This document shows positions 22,384-35,600 of a stretch of DNA of 64,000 bases, piece after piece. The stretch's first letter is position 1. The number at the start of each line of letters is the position of its first letter. This stretch comes from Enchytraeus crypticus (lineage: Eukaryota; Annelida; Clitellata; Enchytraeida; Enchytraeidae). The DNA is taken from positions 310,001 through 374,000 of the forward strand of contig CAJHZI010000450.1 of NCBI GenBank assembly GCA_905160935.1, read 5' to 3'. Under the pieces are notes generated by a model. It saw only the letters and a list, made by a program, of their open reading frames with translations, ran no database searches and had not been told where the DNA came from. The translations under genes were made by a program, and so were the position numbers.

Positions 22384-24310
22384 ATGTTTTCTGCTTATGA
22401 GATTGTAGATTCTGCAACCGATTGGACAGTTAATTCTGGCTCTAATAGAGGTAATCAGATAATTCGTCAGTCCTGTATGGTTTCATCACAAGTCAGCACT
22501 GCGCCAAAATGGATAATTATAAATGGCTCTAAATACAAGCAAGTAAACAGTCAGTTATATGTTGATGCACCTGAAATAAACTCTGCATTAATTTTAAGTG
22601 ATGATGCTTCATGTTCTGGTTATAAAGATACTAAGAAATCATGTGCAGCAACATCAGAGCATAATTTGACTTCAAATTATACCTCTAACACTGACTTGAA
22701 TTGCAAACAAGTCCCAAATCAATCGTGTATGACTGACTCTGAACTTCAGATGGCCTTTCTTGATTTGGAAAGGTCTGCATGTCAGGTAGGACAAATGGTC
22801 ACTACAGATGTACTCAAAGAACAGACATTTCAAATTCAACCTGCCCAGCCACAGAAGGGTGATAACAACAGTGTAGCTGGCACTAAAGATTCTTTTGAGT
22901 ATGGAGAATGCCATCAGATATTCACTGGTAAGGCAAGTTTAGATCTTCTCATGAATATTCAAAGAATTAAAACCATTTGCCTGCCAGATATGCAGAACAG
23001 TGTCAAGATTAATTGCAATATATTCCATAATTACAATAAATTATATATTCATATAAATATATAATTATTACATAATTACATATAATCCAGGACTCTTATT
23101 AGGGATGCACTGGATTGGGTTGTTAAATTCGGACGGAACTGGAGCTGGATTTCAAACTCAATTCCAGGATTGGAACCAGAGTTTGATTAGAGCAATTTTT
23201 AAGTTTATGTAGTATAGCAATCACTAAATTTAAGTAGTTACATGACCTATTATTCTGCATACTCTGAATATTATAATTCTTATACTATTAGTAAGAGTCC
23301 AGTATAGACTATATTACAGATTAATCAAATCAATACCAGTATATCATAGGTTCTAATCCTGACCGGATCATTTCTAATAGTTTACCTTGTGATACGGAAA
23401 TAGAAGATAATCTTAGCTTTACAGCTTTATAATTTAGGATTTTAAAACTAGAAATTATGAATTAATATATTTTTAATACAATATCGACAAAATTGACATT
23501 TCTGCCTGTTTATCTAAGGTATAAATAATATGTATATCTAGTTAATTTTGATACTGTTGCAATTTAACATGATACTGTAATATATAATACATTTTGTAAT
23601 AGAAACATTTGTAATAGAAACTGTAATATATAATAGTGCAATTGAAAGCATTTAAAATTGTAACTTTAAAGCGTTGTTGACGTAAGTATTTAAACTGATA
23701 TTGTTATGCTATTTTTGTACTCGTAGAACCCAAATCCTACAAGTGTGACCAATGTTCAGCATCGTTTGCTCGCGTTGATCTGCTGACCTCTCACAAGAGC
23801 AGTCTTCACGTAGAACTACCACCCACCTCCACAGCCTTAACCGTCTCACCTCCTTTCACCAGCCCAATCTGTGGTCAGGTGATGGCAACGTTCCATTCCT
23901 ACTCCATTCACATGAGCAGCCACTTCAAGGGACAATCATTCAAGTGTCCCGAGTGCCCTCTGACCTGCCATGATCCTCAAATTTTCCCTTTACATTACAT
24001 CCTTTCGCACGGCGGTGCAGAACACGTATGTGCCTCGTGCGGCAGTAGATTCGATCCTACGACATCTCTATTGCAGCACCTGACTTGTCACAGGAAACCC
24101 AGAATATTCACTTGTGACATATGTGGCCGGAAGTTGAAGTCCAAGAAAAGTATGGAAAGTCACAGGCTGCGTCATGCGGCAGAACCTAGATGTATATATG
24201 GGTGCTGCTTGTGTGATAAGCTGTTTAAGGATGTGGTTGAGTGGAGGTCTCATCTCAGCTCTCATGTTGTTGTTGATCCTGCAGATCTCACTGTAGATTT
24301 AACTCATTAG
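22384..24310 (+). CDS. C2H2 zinc-finger protein (ZNF gene 2)
   Basis: Two coding exons, 22384-22927 and 23727-24310, joined in phase 1 through GTAAGG and a CGTAG acceptor, give 375 residues if translation starts at the first Met after the acceptor at 22364. Residues 1-170 are Ser/Thr/Asn-rich and probably disordered. Fingers: CDQCSASFARVDLLTSHKSS, a degenerate one missing its first Cys (PICGQVMATFHSYSIHMSSH), then CPECPLTCHDPQIF, CASCGSRFDPTTSL, CDICGRKLKSKKSM and CCLCDKLFKDVVEW, each followed by the His pair. The finger spacing is irregular and the linkers are not of the TGEKP type, so RNA or protein binding is as likely as DNA binding. It is not a copy of ZNF gene 1. Upstream coding exons cannot be excluded. 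Confidence 0.82.
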
Positions 24311-24450
24311 AGAATCATTAGAAGAGAATCATCACGAGAATCATTAGAAGATCATCATCGAGAATCATTAGAAGATCATCATCAAGAATCATTTTGAAGA
24401 TCTTCATCGAGAATCAATTAGAAGATCACGAGAATCATCACGAGAGTCAT
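24311..24450 (+). repeat. Short tandem repeats in the 3' UTR of ZNF gene 2
   Basis: Irregular repeats of GAGAATCATTAGAAGATCAT (about 23-25 bp) begin right at the stop codon. Confidence 0.75.
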
Positions 24451-24544
24451 TAGAAATCTCTGTAGAGAAATGGATCACTGCTAGATCTCTTTTGAGCTTG
24501 ATGGCGCTTGATGCAATTATTCTTTCCTCAAGTTTATAAGAATC

Positions 24545-24550
24545 AATAAA
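24545..24550 (+). promoter_or_regulatory. Polyadenylation signal AATAAA, ZNF gene 2
   Basis: About 235 bases after the stop codon; the only nearby AATAAA. Confidence 0.55.
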
Positions 24551-24599
24551 ATAGATAAGTTATGCTTTAAAACTATAGCCGATGTTTTATTGAAAGCAC

Positions 24600-26221
24600 G
24601 GGCTTTGAGCTGTGTTTGATCTTTGACACTTATGCATTCTTGTGGAGTGGAGTGGAAGGGAAGCCTTCACTGCCTTGACAACTCACATCTTAGATAAACC
24701 AGTTGTTAAACTAGTAATTGTTCGATTTATACTTTGATGTTATATGTAGATTTATACTTTGGTACTGTATGTTGCCAGTATAAGTAGTTAATGTGTTTAC
24801 CTTCTACTTATAGAACGCATAGTTAGGTTGTTTCAATAATCTTTTTGATTTTGTATATAGTTAGGTTGTTTCTGTTATCTTTTTGATTTTGTATCTTTTT
24901 GATTTTTAAGACGGTGCATCTATTGGTTAGTTGATATAACTGTTGCAATAATTCTGCTTTTAGATTTTTAAACTATTTGTTGTAGTTTAAAGAATTTGGT
25001 GCTGAGGATAGACTGTCTTATATTCTGATTCTTTTATGGGTTTTATGCTGTGATATGCAGTAGTTGCCCTTTTAAGCTAACTTTTCAATTGCCTTTATTA
25101 AGCTATAGATTCAAATTTCTCAAAAACATTGTTCTGAATTAAAATTACTTCAATAAAGTTTGAAGGGAGAAGTTGGCTAGAAAAAGCTGTAACTAGTCCT
25201 ACTCAACAGTATTTAGCCATATATTTTAACTTGGGAGTTTAAAAGATATTTAACTTTTGCTCCATGAAAAAGTAGTTTTTATCTGTGAAATTGTAAAAGT
25301 AAAAATATTTTACTTAACTATAAATGTAATTTTTAACTAGGTAGTTAAAAAGGAGTAAAAGTAAACTAAAATGGCTAAAGTTTAGTTGCAATCTGGTGAT
25401 TAGTAGAATCGTGATGTGAAAGTAGTCTGTAAAATATGACTATGCTGATGGGTAAGGTGATCAATGGTATTTGCTAGTTTGTGAAGTAAATAAATGACAA
25501 TTTATTTAAGTTTGTGAAGTTGATGAATGACAATTTCTTGAACTTAGTTAGGTTGCTAAATGACCGTTTCTTGAACTTAGTTAAGTTGATAAATGACAAT
25601 TCCTTGAACTTAGTTAAGTTGATAAATGACAATTCCTTGAACTTAACTAAGTTGATAAATGACAATTTCTTGAACCTAGTTATGTTGAAAAATAATTGCT
25701 ATCTAGTGAAGACTTTGATAAATGTTCTAGTTATGTCAGAAATGGAATATTGATACTTTAATATTCAGTTATAGAAATTCAAATAGCAATTGATTTATAA
25801 TTTAATATTTCTTAAATCTGATTTGTGAAGTCTGATGATTCAGTTCTTAATGTTGTTAATTAGTCAGATGACAGTAACTGTAAATATTTCTTGACGGTTG
25901 TAAGATGTCAATGCTTACACTTGACAGAACACTAGGAAGCTAAGTTTGTTTTTATTAAGTTCAATGCATAAATTTTTGTCCAATACGAAAAGCAATACGC
26001 ACGGTATCATATGGCTAATTGCTCTTGTCTTTTAAACAATTAACATATAACCGTTATTTGCTTTCTAATTTTGAATTAGTGAAAACTTGACTTGATACTT
26101 AATCGAAATGAAACTACTTTCGTTGCCTATGCACGATAGCTACTACTAATAGGAGAACATTAATTAATTAATTGTCTTCAGAACTTATGGCAGTTTTACT
26201 GCATGTGATTAAGGCTCTATT
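24600..26221. other. Intergenic DNA between convergent ZNF gene 2 and GBE1
   Basis: AT-rich; the only structure is a minisatellite at 25480-25690. No AATAAA was seen close to the GBE1 stop on the minus strand. Confidence 0.5.
25480..25690. repeat. 33-bp minisatellite
   Basis: About six units of 33 bp (core AAGTTGATAAATGACAATT, then CTTGAACTTAGTT). Because 33 is a multiple of three, open frames appear on both strands; these are not judged to be genes. Confidence 0.9.
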
Positions 26222-26630
26222 TTACTGCACTGTTTTTTGTTCTCGGCGCTTCTGTTCAAATTTGACGTACGTTTTCTGAATTTCGTCTTCTGTGAATCTT
26301 GCAAACACAACTGCTGTCCTGTTTGGAATGTAGATCTGTAGAAAGTACAATATATCAGATCAGTTCAACCTTGTTTCATCAGAAAATCGCGACGTTTAGG
26401 CCTACGGTAAAATGCAATTTTACGGTCAATATTTAATGTATTTTATTGCAATAAAAATTTAGCATGAAAATATGCGACGTTTTATTTTCGTTTTGTTTGA
26501 CTTTAGATGCGAAATCTTCATTTCTGCTGATACATTGCTAGTTTCTGTTCTGATGAAAACTTCTCATTAAGCAGAAAAGTGAGCTCACCTCCTAGCATCA
26601 AGTGACAACTTCATACAAGCTTATGTCGCC

Positions 26631-26676
<46 letters not shown>

Positions 26677-29600
26677 GTGCACTGCCTATTGGCAGGTCCA
26701 TGGCATATAACTCCTCATATTTCTCTCTGTCGTTCTCTTAATATCAACACAAGAAGTAGTTATAAAATCATCTAACATCCCAAGTCTATGTCACCATTTT
26801 GGCCGCATAATCTAACCTGAAATACACTGAAAACATCGCAATCATTACCATTCTCGGTGAGCTACAAAGCATTTAATCATGCAATATGTGCATTCAGACA
26901 GATATGCTTTAGGAATGTAGCTTGTGAAAGCTTATAGGCATTACATTTGTTGACGTAGACAATCATTTTGCTGACGATAATGCTTTTTCTAACTGGTATT
27001 GTTGCCAAGAAGAGCGTCACGAGCGGTGTCTTGTGCTTCGAAATCGACGTTAAACACAGAGTATAGTTGCTAGGAGGCACTTACAAACATATGGGCGGGT
27101 CTCTCGTCCCATTCGTAAGGGTGAGCGACGTATTTAACGTTCATGTCGACGCGATCAAATCCCAGATACTTTTTATCATCCGTGTTCAGCACGACCTGAT
27201 ATCTACAGCCAAGATAATTAGATGATTGATTGAAGAACTAAAAAAAGTTCAATCATTAATCAATGAAATTTTAAATAAATTAATTAAATTAAATTAATTA
27301 AAAATTAAATTTAAAACGTCTTGATGTTACCAGCTGCTAATTACACCGAGTTATTTTGGCATACTAAAGATAAAGCTGGTAAATCTAAGATTAACCTCAG
27401 TTTCCTCACTCGAAAGCTGTCAGTGACGGGCAAGCCCAGGATTTGAACCCCTCACCTACTGATCCGCGGTCGAGTATCTTACCGACTTCGCCACTGGCTC
27501 CAGCCAGTTATCAGCCTGGTATTAGCACAAGAAAGGCAGATACTTAAAACCTGAGAAGAGTTGAAGAAGAAATACTTGGTAGGCTATAGGCCCTATATTT
27601 AGAAATAAGGCAAAAATGAAGGACGAAAAATGACTTAATAAAATCGAAGAAATACTTGAAGAATGATATTGGCGCTTAGACTATTGGTAAACGATGCAAC
27701 AAATAAGACGAGAAAAATGCTGAAAATTATGTTCGAACTGTAAAACAAATTATTAAAAAAGCAGCCTAGTAGAACAAGCAGACTAACGTTCCCTCGGAGC
27801 CGGCTCCTATCTTGTAGTCAGTGTAGCTGTTGGTGGGATGAAAGTTGAATACGAACACAAGACCGGCTCTTTCAAACGCAATCAGCTTGTCCGCTATGTT
27901 CTGTCGACTCACCCAACCCTTAACAAAACACGCGTTTAGAATACCGCCTAGCTGCATGAATATCTGTACCTGTAGAGATAGGCCTACAGGCTGTAGCCGG
28001 TGGCGAAGTCGGTAAGATACTCGCCCGCGGATCAGTAGGTGCTGGGTTCAAATCCTGGGCACGCCCGTCACTGACATCGCTTTCCAGTGAAGAAACTGAC
28101 GTTAACCTTATCTTTAGCAGATTTTTAATAGGCCTACAGATAATTCAGACTCGAAATGGACTAATCCACACAATCGATTATCCAAGATCTCTAAATGTTT
28201 ATATTAGTTGTCAGATGGTTATGTTATAGACATATTTCGACTCTACAGCCAACAATTTATCACTGAATCATCGAGAGTATAAATGTAACAAACTGTGCTT
28301 CAACATCTGCAATTAATTACGAAATTTTTAACTGTCATACGAACCCGCTCAGCTGCCAGCCACCCGTATTTGGCTTCCAGTTTGTTCATGTCCGTGTCGA
28401 AGTTGTTGAGGTACTGGTACTTGAGCTCAGGGTTGTCCACCAGCTTCCACTGACGTCTCGCGTAGAAACAGCTCTCGTAGTTACCAGCCCGTGGAAAATC
28501 CAACCACTCCGGATGTCCAAACTCGTTGCCTGAATTAATCGAAAAAATAATTAATCAATCAATCAGTCAGTCAGTCAGTCAGTCAGTCAATCTACCCATT
28601 CATCGATCAATCAATCAATCAATCAATTAATCAATCAACCTATCCATCTATCTATCTATCTGTCTATCAATCAATCAGTCAATCAATGTGAAGTTGCGCA
28701 AGCAATAAACTAATTGAGTAATTTTATAGCAATAAATGATTGCAAAAAACAAGTAAAGAGAGAGAGAGAGAGAGAGAGAGTGAGAGAGAGAGAGAGAGAA
28801 TCATGATCATTTATTTGTAACTGAATCCAAAATATACACAAAGCGCATACAACGAGACAGAATACAAATAAAATGGCCGTCAGAAAGAGCACAATTGAGC
28901 TCTATCTAGCTGACTAGCGAAAACACTGAAACATATTAACATAGCAACATTAGTTCGTAGAAAAATAGTGAACAGATAATTGTTTCATACCCGTTCTTCG
29001 CTCTTGTTTTTCTCTTTCAACATTCTCCAGCAAGCTTAAAACTTACCTTTTTCCACCATAGACATAATCAATCAACCCTGATCATTTTTGATCCCCGGAT
29101 TGGCTTTCGTTTAGGACCTTACTTCTCCTCAGCACATTTCTTTTGTGCTGGATCTGGGTGAATTGATCTGTAGTGATGTGTGCTGTTTGGGACGTCCCTG
29201 ACATCATCCCTGGATGAGGAAACAGACGTTAAACCTATATTATTATTATAATAACAATAATAATGAGAATAATAATAATAATAACAATAATAATAGTAAT
29301 TATTATTATTATTACCATACCCATGAAGTTGAGGTAGCCCTCTCCCCCCAGACTGTGAGTGATGAGACGCATCATCTTGTGAAGAGCAAGCCCTCGATCA
29401 ACCACAACCGAGGGCGGACTGATCAGAGCCATGTGATGGTACATCTCCTTGTCCAGCATTCTGAAGATGAGAGTCTTGTCGCCCACTAGGGACTGGTCGT
29501 GGCACTCGGTGTAAGCTATATATTTCTCCTGTGGTCTTCTGTTTGTCAGGGTCCAAACAATGTTTCCTACGTCCCAGTGCTCGTCAGGCACGTCCTGGAC

Positions 29601-32600
29601 AAGCTATACAATTAGTAAAGTCTTTGTCTTCCTCAGAATGGTGAGCGGATTTAGCGCACTTGTCAATTGTCAAAATCCGCGTTGCGCGCGGTTAGTACTT
29701 TGTGGGCGACCACTTTGTACGACCGAGTGTAGACAGCTTTGAATGTAAATAATCACCACGGTGTTGGAGGTTATTCTAAAATCCGCGCCGGCTGCTATTG
29801 GAGCGCCAAAAGGGCAACCATTACAAATAACCATGGAGAGGAAAAGGAGGAAATAACGAAAACTACAAAAGAAACAATTAAGAAACGAAACTATGTAGCA
29901 CGCGCAGTATATCATGTGTGGAACTATACGAAATAAAAAAATAAAGAAGACTTGGTTGTCGGAGCTGATCTCCGTTATTATCAATAATAATTATTATTAT
30001 TAATAATTACTATTAAAATAATTCTAACAGTGCACACAGTAACACTGATTATGTTTGGGATTAATCCGTCGGTGAAGTCTCCAGTGTCCTCAGTGCCCTA
30101 CCATTCTCAGAGATTTCAATACTAATGTGTAATCTTCTCTATCAGTCACCCGCGATACGTTATTGCCATCATCTGTACTGACTCGAGGAGGAAAGAAGGT
30201 GCTGCTTAGTTTGATGAACATTTCAGAATAAACTTTTCAAAGTGATTGATATGGTCTTCCCTGACATTGACGAAGTACTTCTATAAGAATTAGTGAAATA
30301 GATTAGCAAAGTTAAATATTATATGTCTTTGAACATTTAATTTAGTTAATTAATTTAATTTACTGTATACTTTTGCTACTTCCACTAACTTAATTTCAAC
30401 GGTATCTAAAATGAAATAATTTAATAATAATAATAATTAATAATTTAAATAATTTAATAATAATTTTTTTAATAAAAATAATTAATAATAATTTAATAAT
30501 AATTTAGAAATAATTTAATAATAATAATAATAATAATTAAATAAAGTAAATAAAATGAAATAATTAAGAAATGAAAGATTTAAGAAATCTTCATGAAGTA
30601 AGATCACAGTGATTCCGAAGAATTACTTTTAACTTTGTACTACTTTTAATATCAGACAACTAAACTTAGTTTTAAAACAAGCGCTTACTTCAATCCATTT
30701 GTCTGATATTGCCATAGCTAGGTTATAATCAAATCCAATGCCCCCTTCTCTTATAGGCCTAGCCATTCCGGGCATGCCTGATACCTCCTGAATAATAATA
30801 CAAGGAAAGAAAGACAGAATTGACGACCATTTGGTCCAATTCCGTGCCCGAATGATCATCAGCAATAGGAGAGCCTGAGAATACCTTATACCTAGTATAG
30901 TCAAGTTTAAATATTGTTCAACATTAAATCAACCGCTCGCTATTTGTTTACGGTATTCATTTAATTTTCTTATACTGTACAGGGTGATCCAGAATAAATG
31001 AAACTACTTTGAAGGCTAATAACTTTGACAAATTTTATTCAAACGTCTTACTTATATATTAAATTAAACACAATTCTCTTTTCTATTAACTTGCCATATA
31101 TCTAAGAGATACTATTACAAATGCTTGAGAAATTATCATTAGTCGCCGATATGTAATTTTCATGTCATATGATGGCCTGCATGAAAGTAAACCTGCCAGG
31201 GTTTATTGAACCGTAGAACTGGACACCTAAGAGCTCCCCCCCCCCGATTTGAACCCGATTTACTATTTCATCGTTTACTATTGTCTTCAGCAATTAGTCT
31301 ATCATGAACCAATTCACGACGCTGAACAACTGAAACGAGTCATTGTCCTCCATTGGGCTGAGATCAGTCTGACACTAGTGGACTCGGCAATTGATCAGTG
31401 GTCCCAGCGGGTTTACATTTATTCGGGTACATGGTGGACATATTGAACATTTGTTCAAATAATTCTCAATTCATTTAGGATATTGATAGAAGCTGCAATG
31501 CCCTTTTTGAAATAGTCAAGGCCTAATACATAATCTTTAATTCTTGATTTTTAGATTTTGAGTTTTCACGCAATTTCATTGAAAATAACATATCGGCGAC
31601 TAATGATAATTTCTCAAATATGTGTAAGAGTATCTCTTAGATATTTAGCACACTAATAGAAATGAGAATTGTCTTTAATTTAATATATCATTAAGCCGTT
31701 TGAGTAAAATTTGTCAAAGTTATTAGGCTTTAAAGTAGTTTCATTTATTCTGGATCACCTTGTATATGATTTTCTAGAGTTTGGAATTTGACAAAAATTA
31801 TACCATCTTTTTATTCACAGCTTGATTTAATCTTGATTTAATCTCAATAGTGCCCGATGTTGTCATGATTAATAATAGCATTCTAATTATTGCTGTGAGT
31901 ATATAGATTTAAAATTCGATGTTACCAAGTGATGAACTGGTGAAAAATTTAATAACACAAATTTTCTCTCTCATCTAAGTGGTCGGTCTCAGCAAAGGCT
32001 TACTCAAGTTGTAGGCGTAAGAGAGTTTTAATACAGAAAACGATGCCGCCAATAAGAAGGAATTGACATTTGAAGACGATTTTTACGTAGGCTACTGTAT
32101 TGACAAAAGGCTATGAAACAAGCTATATATTTTAATTTGACAATTATTTAGTAAGTTTCCATTATTTCTATATGTAACAATGAATTACGCTATCATGCAG
32201 TATTTCTTTTATTTAAAATATTGCCATTGCTTAAAAATCATAGCAACTAGAGGTCTGACAATACAGAACCATATGATATTTGTGGTTATAGTGAGAGCCT
32301 ATAATTACCGCAATGTATGTAACAATGCAATACTTTAGTTACAAGCATTATTATTTTTAGTTATAATATTATTATCGCTAACATTCTTCAGTAACCAGAG
32401 CTCTGACAGCACAGAATCATAGGAGATATTAGATTTTATGTTGAAAACCTGAGAGCCTAATAACCTCGGCTATGGTGATGACGTAGGGATAGTAGGTGTG
32501 CAGGACGTGATTGGCGAGAGTGAGGTAGGTCAGTGTTTCTGTGTCCACCCCCATTCCAAACAACTCCTCGTAAGAACTGCTTAGATTACCTGTCAAGAAT

Positions 32601-35600
32601 TGCTAATTTTTGAATAAGAATAATTTGATGAATTATTTAATAATAAGCTTGTATTGAACGCCGTCTGCGGTTTACTTGTGTTGTGTCCGGGTTGCTGAAG
32701 AATAGATAAACCGTGACTGCACTTGTTGTGATAGGCGACAAAGAACTAAGATCTAAACCATTGTCACAAGGGCATTTGGTTGGTGTGCGCATAGGCTCCA
32801 GAAATTTGTATAAAAGTTTTTAGAATTTACTGAGTTTTCGGCTCTAGCTAAACTGTGATTCCAGGAGAGATGATGATGTTGTATTGAACACTGTCTTGGC
32901 ATTGCTTAAAGATAAGTACAGACCTCTGTACCTACCAAGGCTAAGTCAATTTATTCTCAGGTCAGAGACGTTATTATGCAGATTTTATATGAATGAATAA
33001 AAGAGGGGAAAAGAGGCAGGTGCAGGCTCTGATTAGGTATGTTAGATGATTAAAAGACCCACTCATGTGGAAATGAAGAGGAAGGCGGAAGACAGGGAAG
33101 AGTGAAGGCGTTATATACCATGGACCTGCCAGTAGGCAGTGCACTAAGAGAGAGAGAGAGAGAGATATGAATCAATATGAAACTAAATCTCTACATATAG
33201 ACTGGTGTTATAGATCTCACAACTTCCTGAACCAGTATAATTAACTTAAGTTAAATAAAATTTAGAGCAAAAAATCAATGATCTAATGAAGCTATAAGAA
33301 CCATAATTACGTGCTCGAAGGTGACATCACTTACTTCATTTAGCAGTAAGTCGTCATCAGATGTCAAGCAGTGGCGGATCCAGGGGGCCCAGTGGGCCCG
33401 GCCCCCCCTTAAGCCCGTCGATAATTTTTTTAAAAACTATATTTTCATTCTATGGCAATTTTGATGTATAAATATATTTGTAAGGGCAGTGATTGGGGGG
33501 GTGGGGGGGGGGGGGGTACGAGAGGGAACTCAGTATCCATTTAGCTAATTTTTTTCCAAATATGGGCCCCACTAGGGGCCCATATTTGATATACAAGGAG
33601 CCTAGTATAATGGAAAGGGGGGCCCAAAAATGTTGACCGTTTCACTAGCTCTCAATTTTCACTTTAACCACTGTATTAGGGGAAAAAAGACTGTAAGTAA
33701 AAAATGTGAACTCTGTCCCGGAGCAGTGGTGCAAACAGCCTTGGCTGGGAGGGTTTTTATAGCCCCCCTCCTACCGCCAAAATTAGGTCACTTTTGCAAT
33801 TAATCCAGATCCGCTGAGTTTCTTCAGAAGTGAAAAAATTAACCTATATTTTTCCAAAACAAATGTAGGATTTTAGGCATTTTCAATTTTCCCCTGACTT
33901 TAGTACGGGTATGATTGTAGGGGAGGGGGGTAAGATACGGGGATACACTCACTCTATGAGCCGAATTCAGTAGTGAAAAATATTGAGAGCCACCCCTCAC
34001 AGCATTTTCTGGTTGCGTCACATGTCCTAAGAAGGCGGGGCGTAAACAAAAACGTGTACCATAAAAAAAATTCGGCCCCCCTCCTTAAAAAATTCCTGGA
34101 TCCGCCCCTGATGACAAGCCAAATCAGTAATAATTACAAGACCACAAACCAGACCTTTGCCGTAGTAGAGCATAGATGTGACTCCATCGAAGCGAAACCC
34201 GTCGAAGTGATACTCATCCATCCACCATCTCAAGTTGGAGATGAGAAACCTGAGCACCTCCCAGCTAAACAGCATCAAATTGCTTCTACTTTACTATCCA
34301 ATACTAACAGTAAAGATTAATAGTAAAGGTTTAACGTCAATTTCCTCATCCAGAGATGATTTCAGTGTCGTATTACACAAAACCGACATAAATTGATGGA
34401 TAGATAAAAGAGCGCTATGTAGAATCTGGAGTGGAACAGTTTATTAATGTAGTGCGTAGTAAAATAATGTTCTTGGTTGAAGTTAAATTTCTAATGCCAA
34501 ACAGGTTGGGGTGTATTCTCTGTAATCGTAGTGCCAGAGCAATTCTTATTAATTACTGCCAAGACTTCAGTTTAGTTACTTTACTGCGAACCACTTTGCT
34601 GTTTTTACTTATTGAACACTTCAATTATTGATCGACTGAACTCACTGATTAATTGATTGATTGAGTTGATTGACTGAATGATTTATTAATTAATTAGAGC
34701 AAATGCGATGGTTTCACCCTATTCCAGTCTAGTTAATTCTGTCAATTCTGTCAATTTGCAAACCCAATTTTATACGTATTCCCATTCCTAATCTACTTTC
34801 ATCTCATAATTGGGTATTCCATTGTTAACTAAGTTATTTGCAAATATGCATGTACATAATCCGCCATAAGCGAATAAACAAATAATAAATATCTCAGGAA
34901 ATCGTTTAATCCATATTTAAACATGAATATTGTACATTTACATAAATATAATATTTATTTATATAAATATTATATTTACGAGTATTTCATATATATATTT
35001 ATATTTTACATTTTATTTGAAAATTTTTTATTTATTGTCCTTTTTTGTTCGAGTTCGTATGGTTACATACATGACATTCCGCATGTGCCTGTGCTGTGTA
35101 TTTTATTTATTATATTTTCAATTCACTTACTGGCCATAGTTAAAGATTCGGCTACCCCACTTGGGATGCGTCCCCCTCTCTCCCTCGTGAAAATATCCCC
35201 CCAAAGTTCCATCGAATTCGTTGAGCCCGTCCAGTACATTGGGGGAGGCGTGGCTATGTATGACGTCAAGGATGACGACAACGCCTAGTTTATGGGCGGA
35301 GTCAATCAGTTCCTTCAGTTCCTCGGGGTTGCCATAGCGACTAAATAAAAGTAAAGCCCGAGTTAACGTCAGTTTCCTCACTCGAAAGCGATGTCAGTGA
35401 CGGGGGAGCCCAGGATTTGAACCCCGCACATACTGATCCGCGATCGAGTGTCTTATCGACATTGCCACTGGCTCCAGCCAGTAATAGTTATATGGTTAAG
35501 TAATAAATAGTTGCAAGTATTTCATGAAATACATAATATAATAATAATAACAAGAATTAGAATGCTACAGTCATCAATGATAACATCGAGAACTATTGAG

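Noticed and set aside
25474..25753. Repeated 11-residue frames on both strands
   Set aside because: A 33-bp minisatellite keeps all frames open; nothing else suggests coding.
29675..29740. Possible 5S rRNA gene
   Set aside because: Only the 3' half is recognisable and it continues into a repeat body shared with 42.7 kb; judged a 5S-derived SINE.
33973..34320. 115-codon plus-strand frame over GBE1 exon 8
   Set aside because: Antisense to a conserved GH13 exon and running into the hAT-type element.
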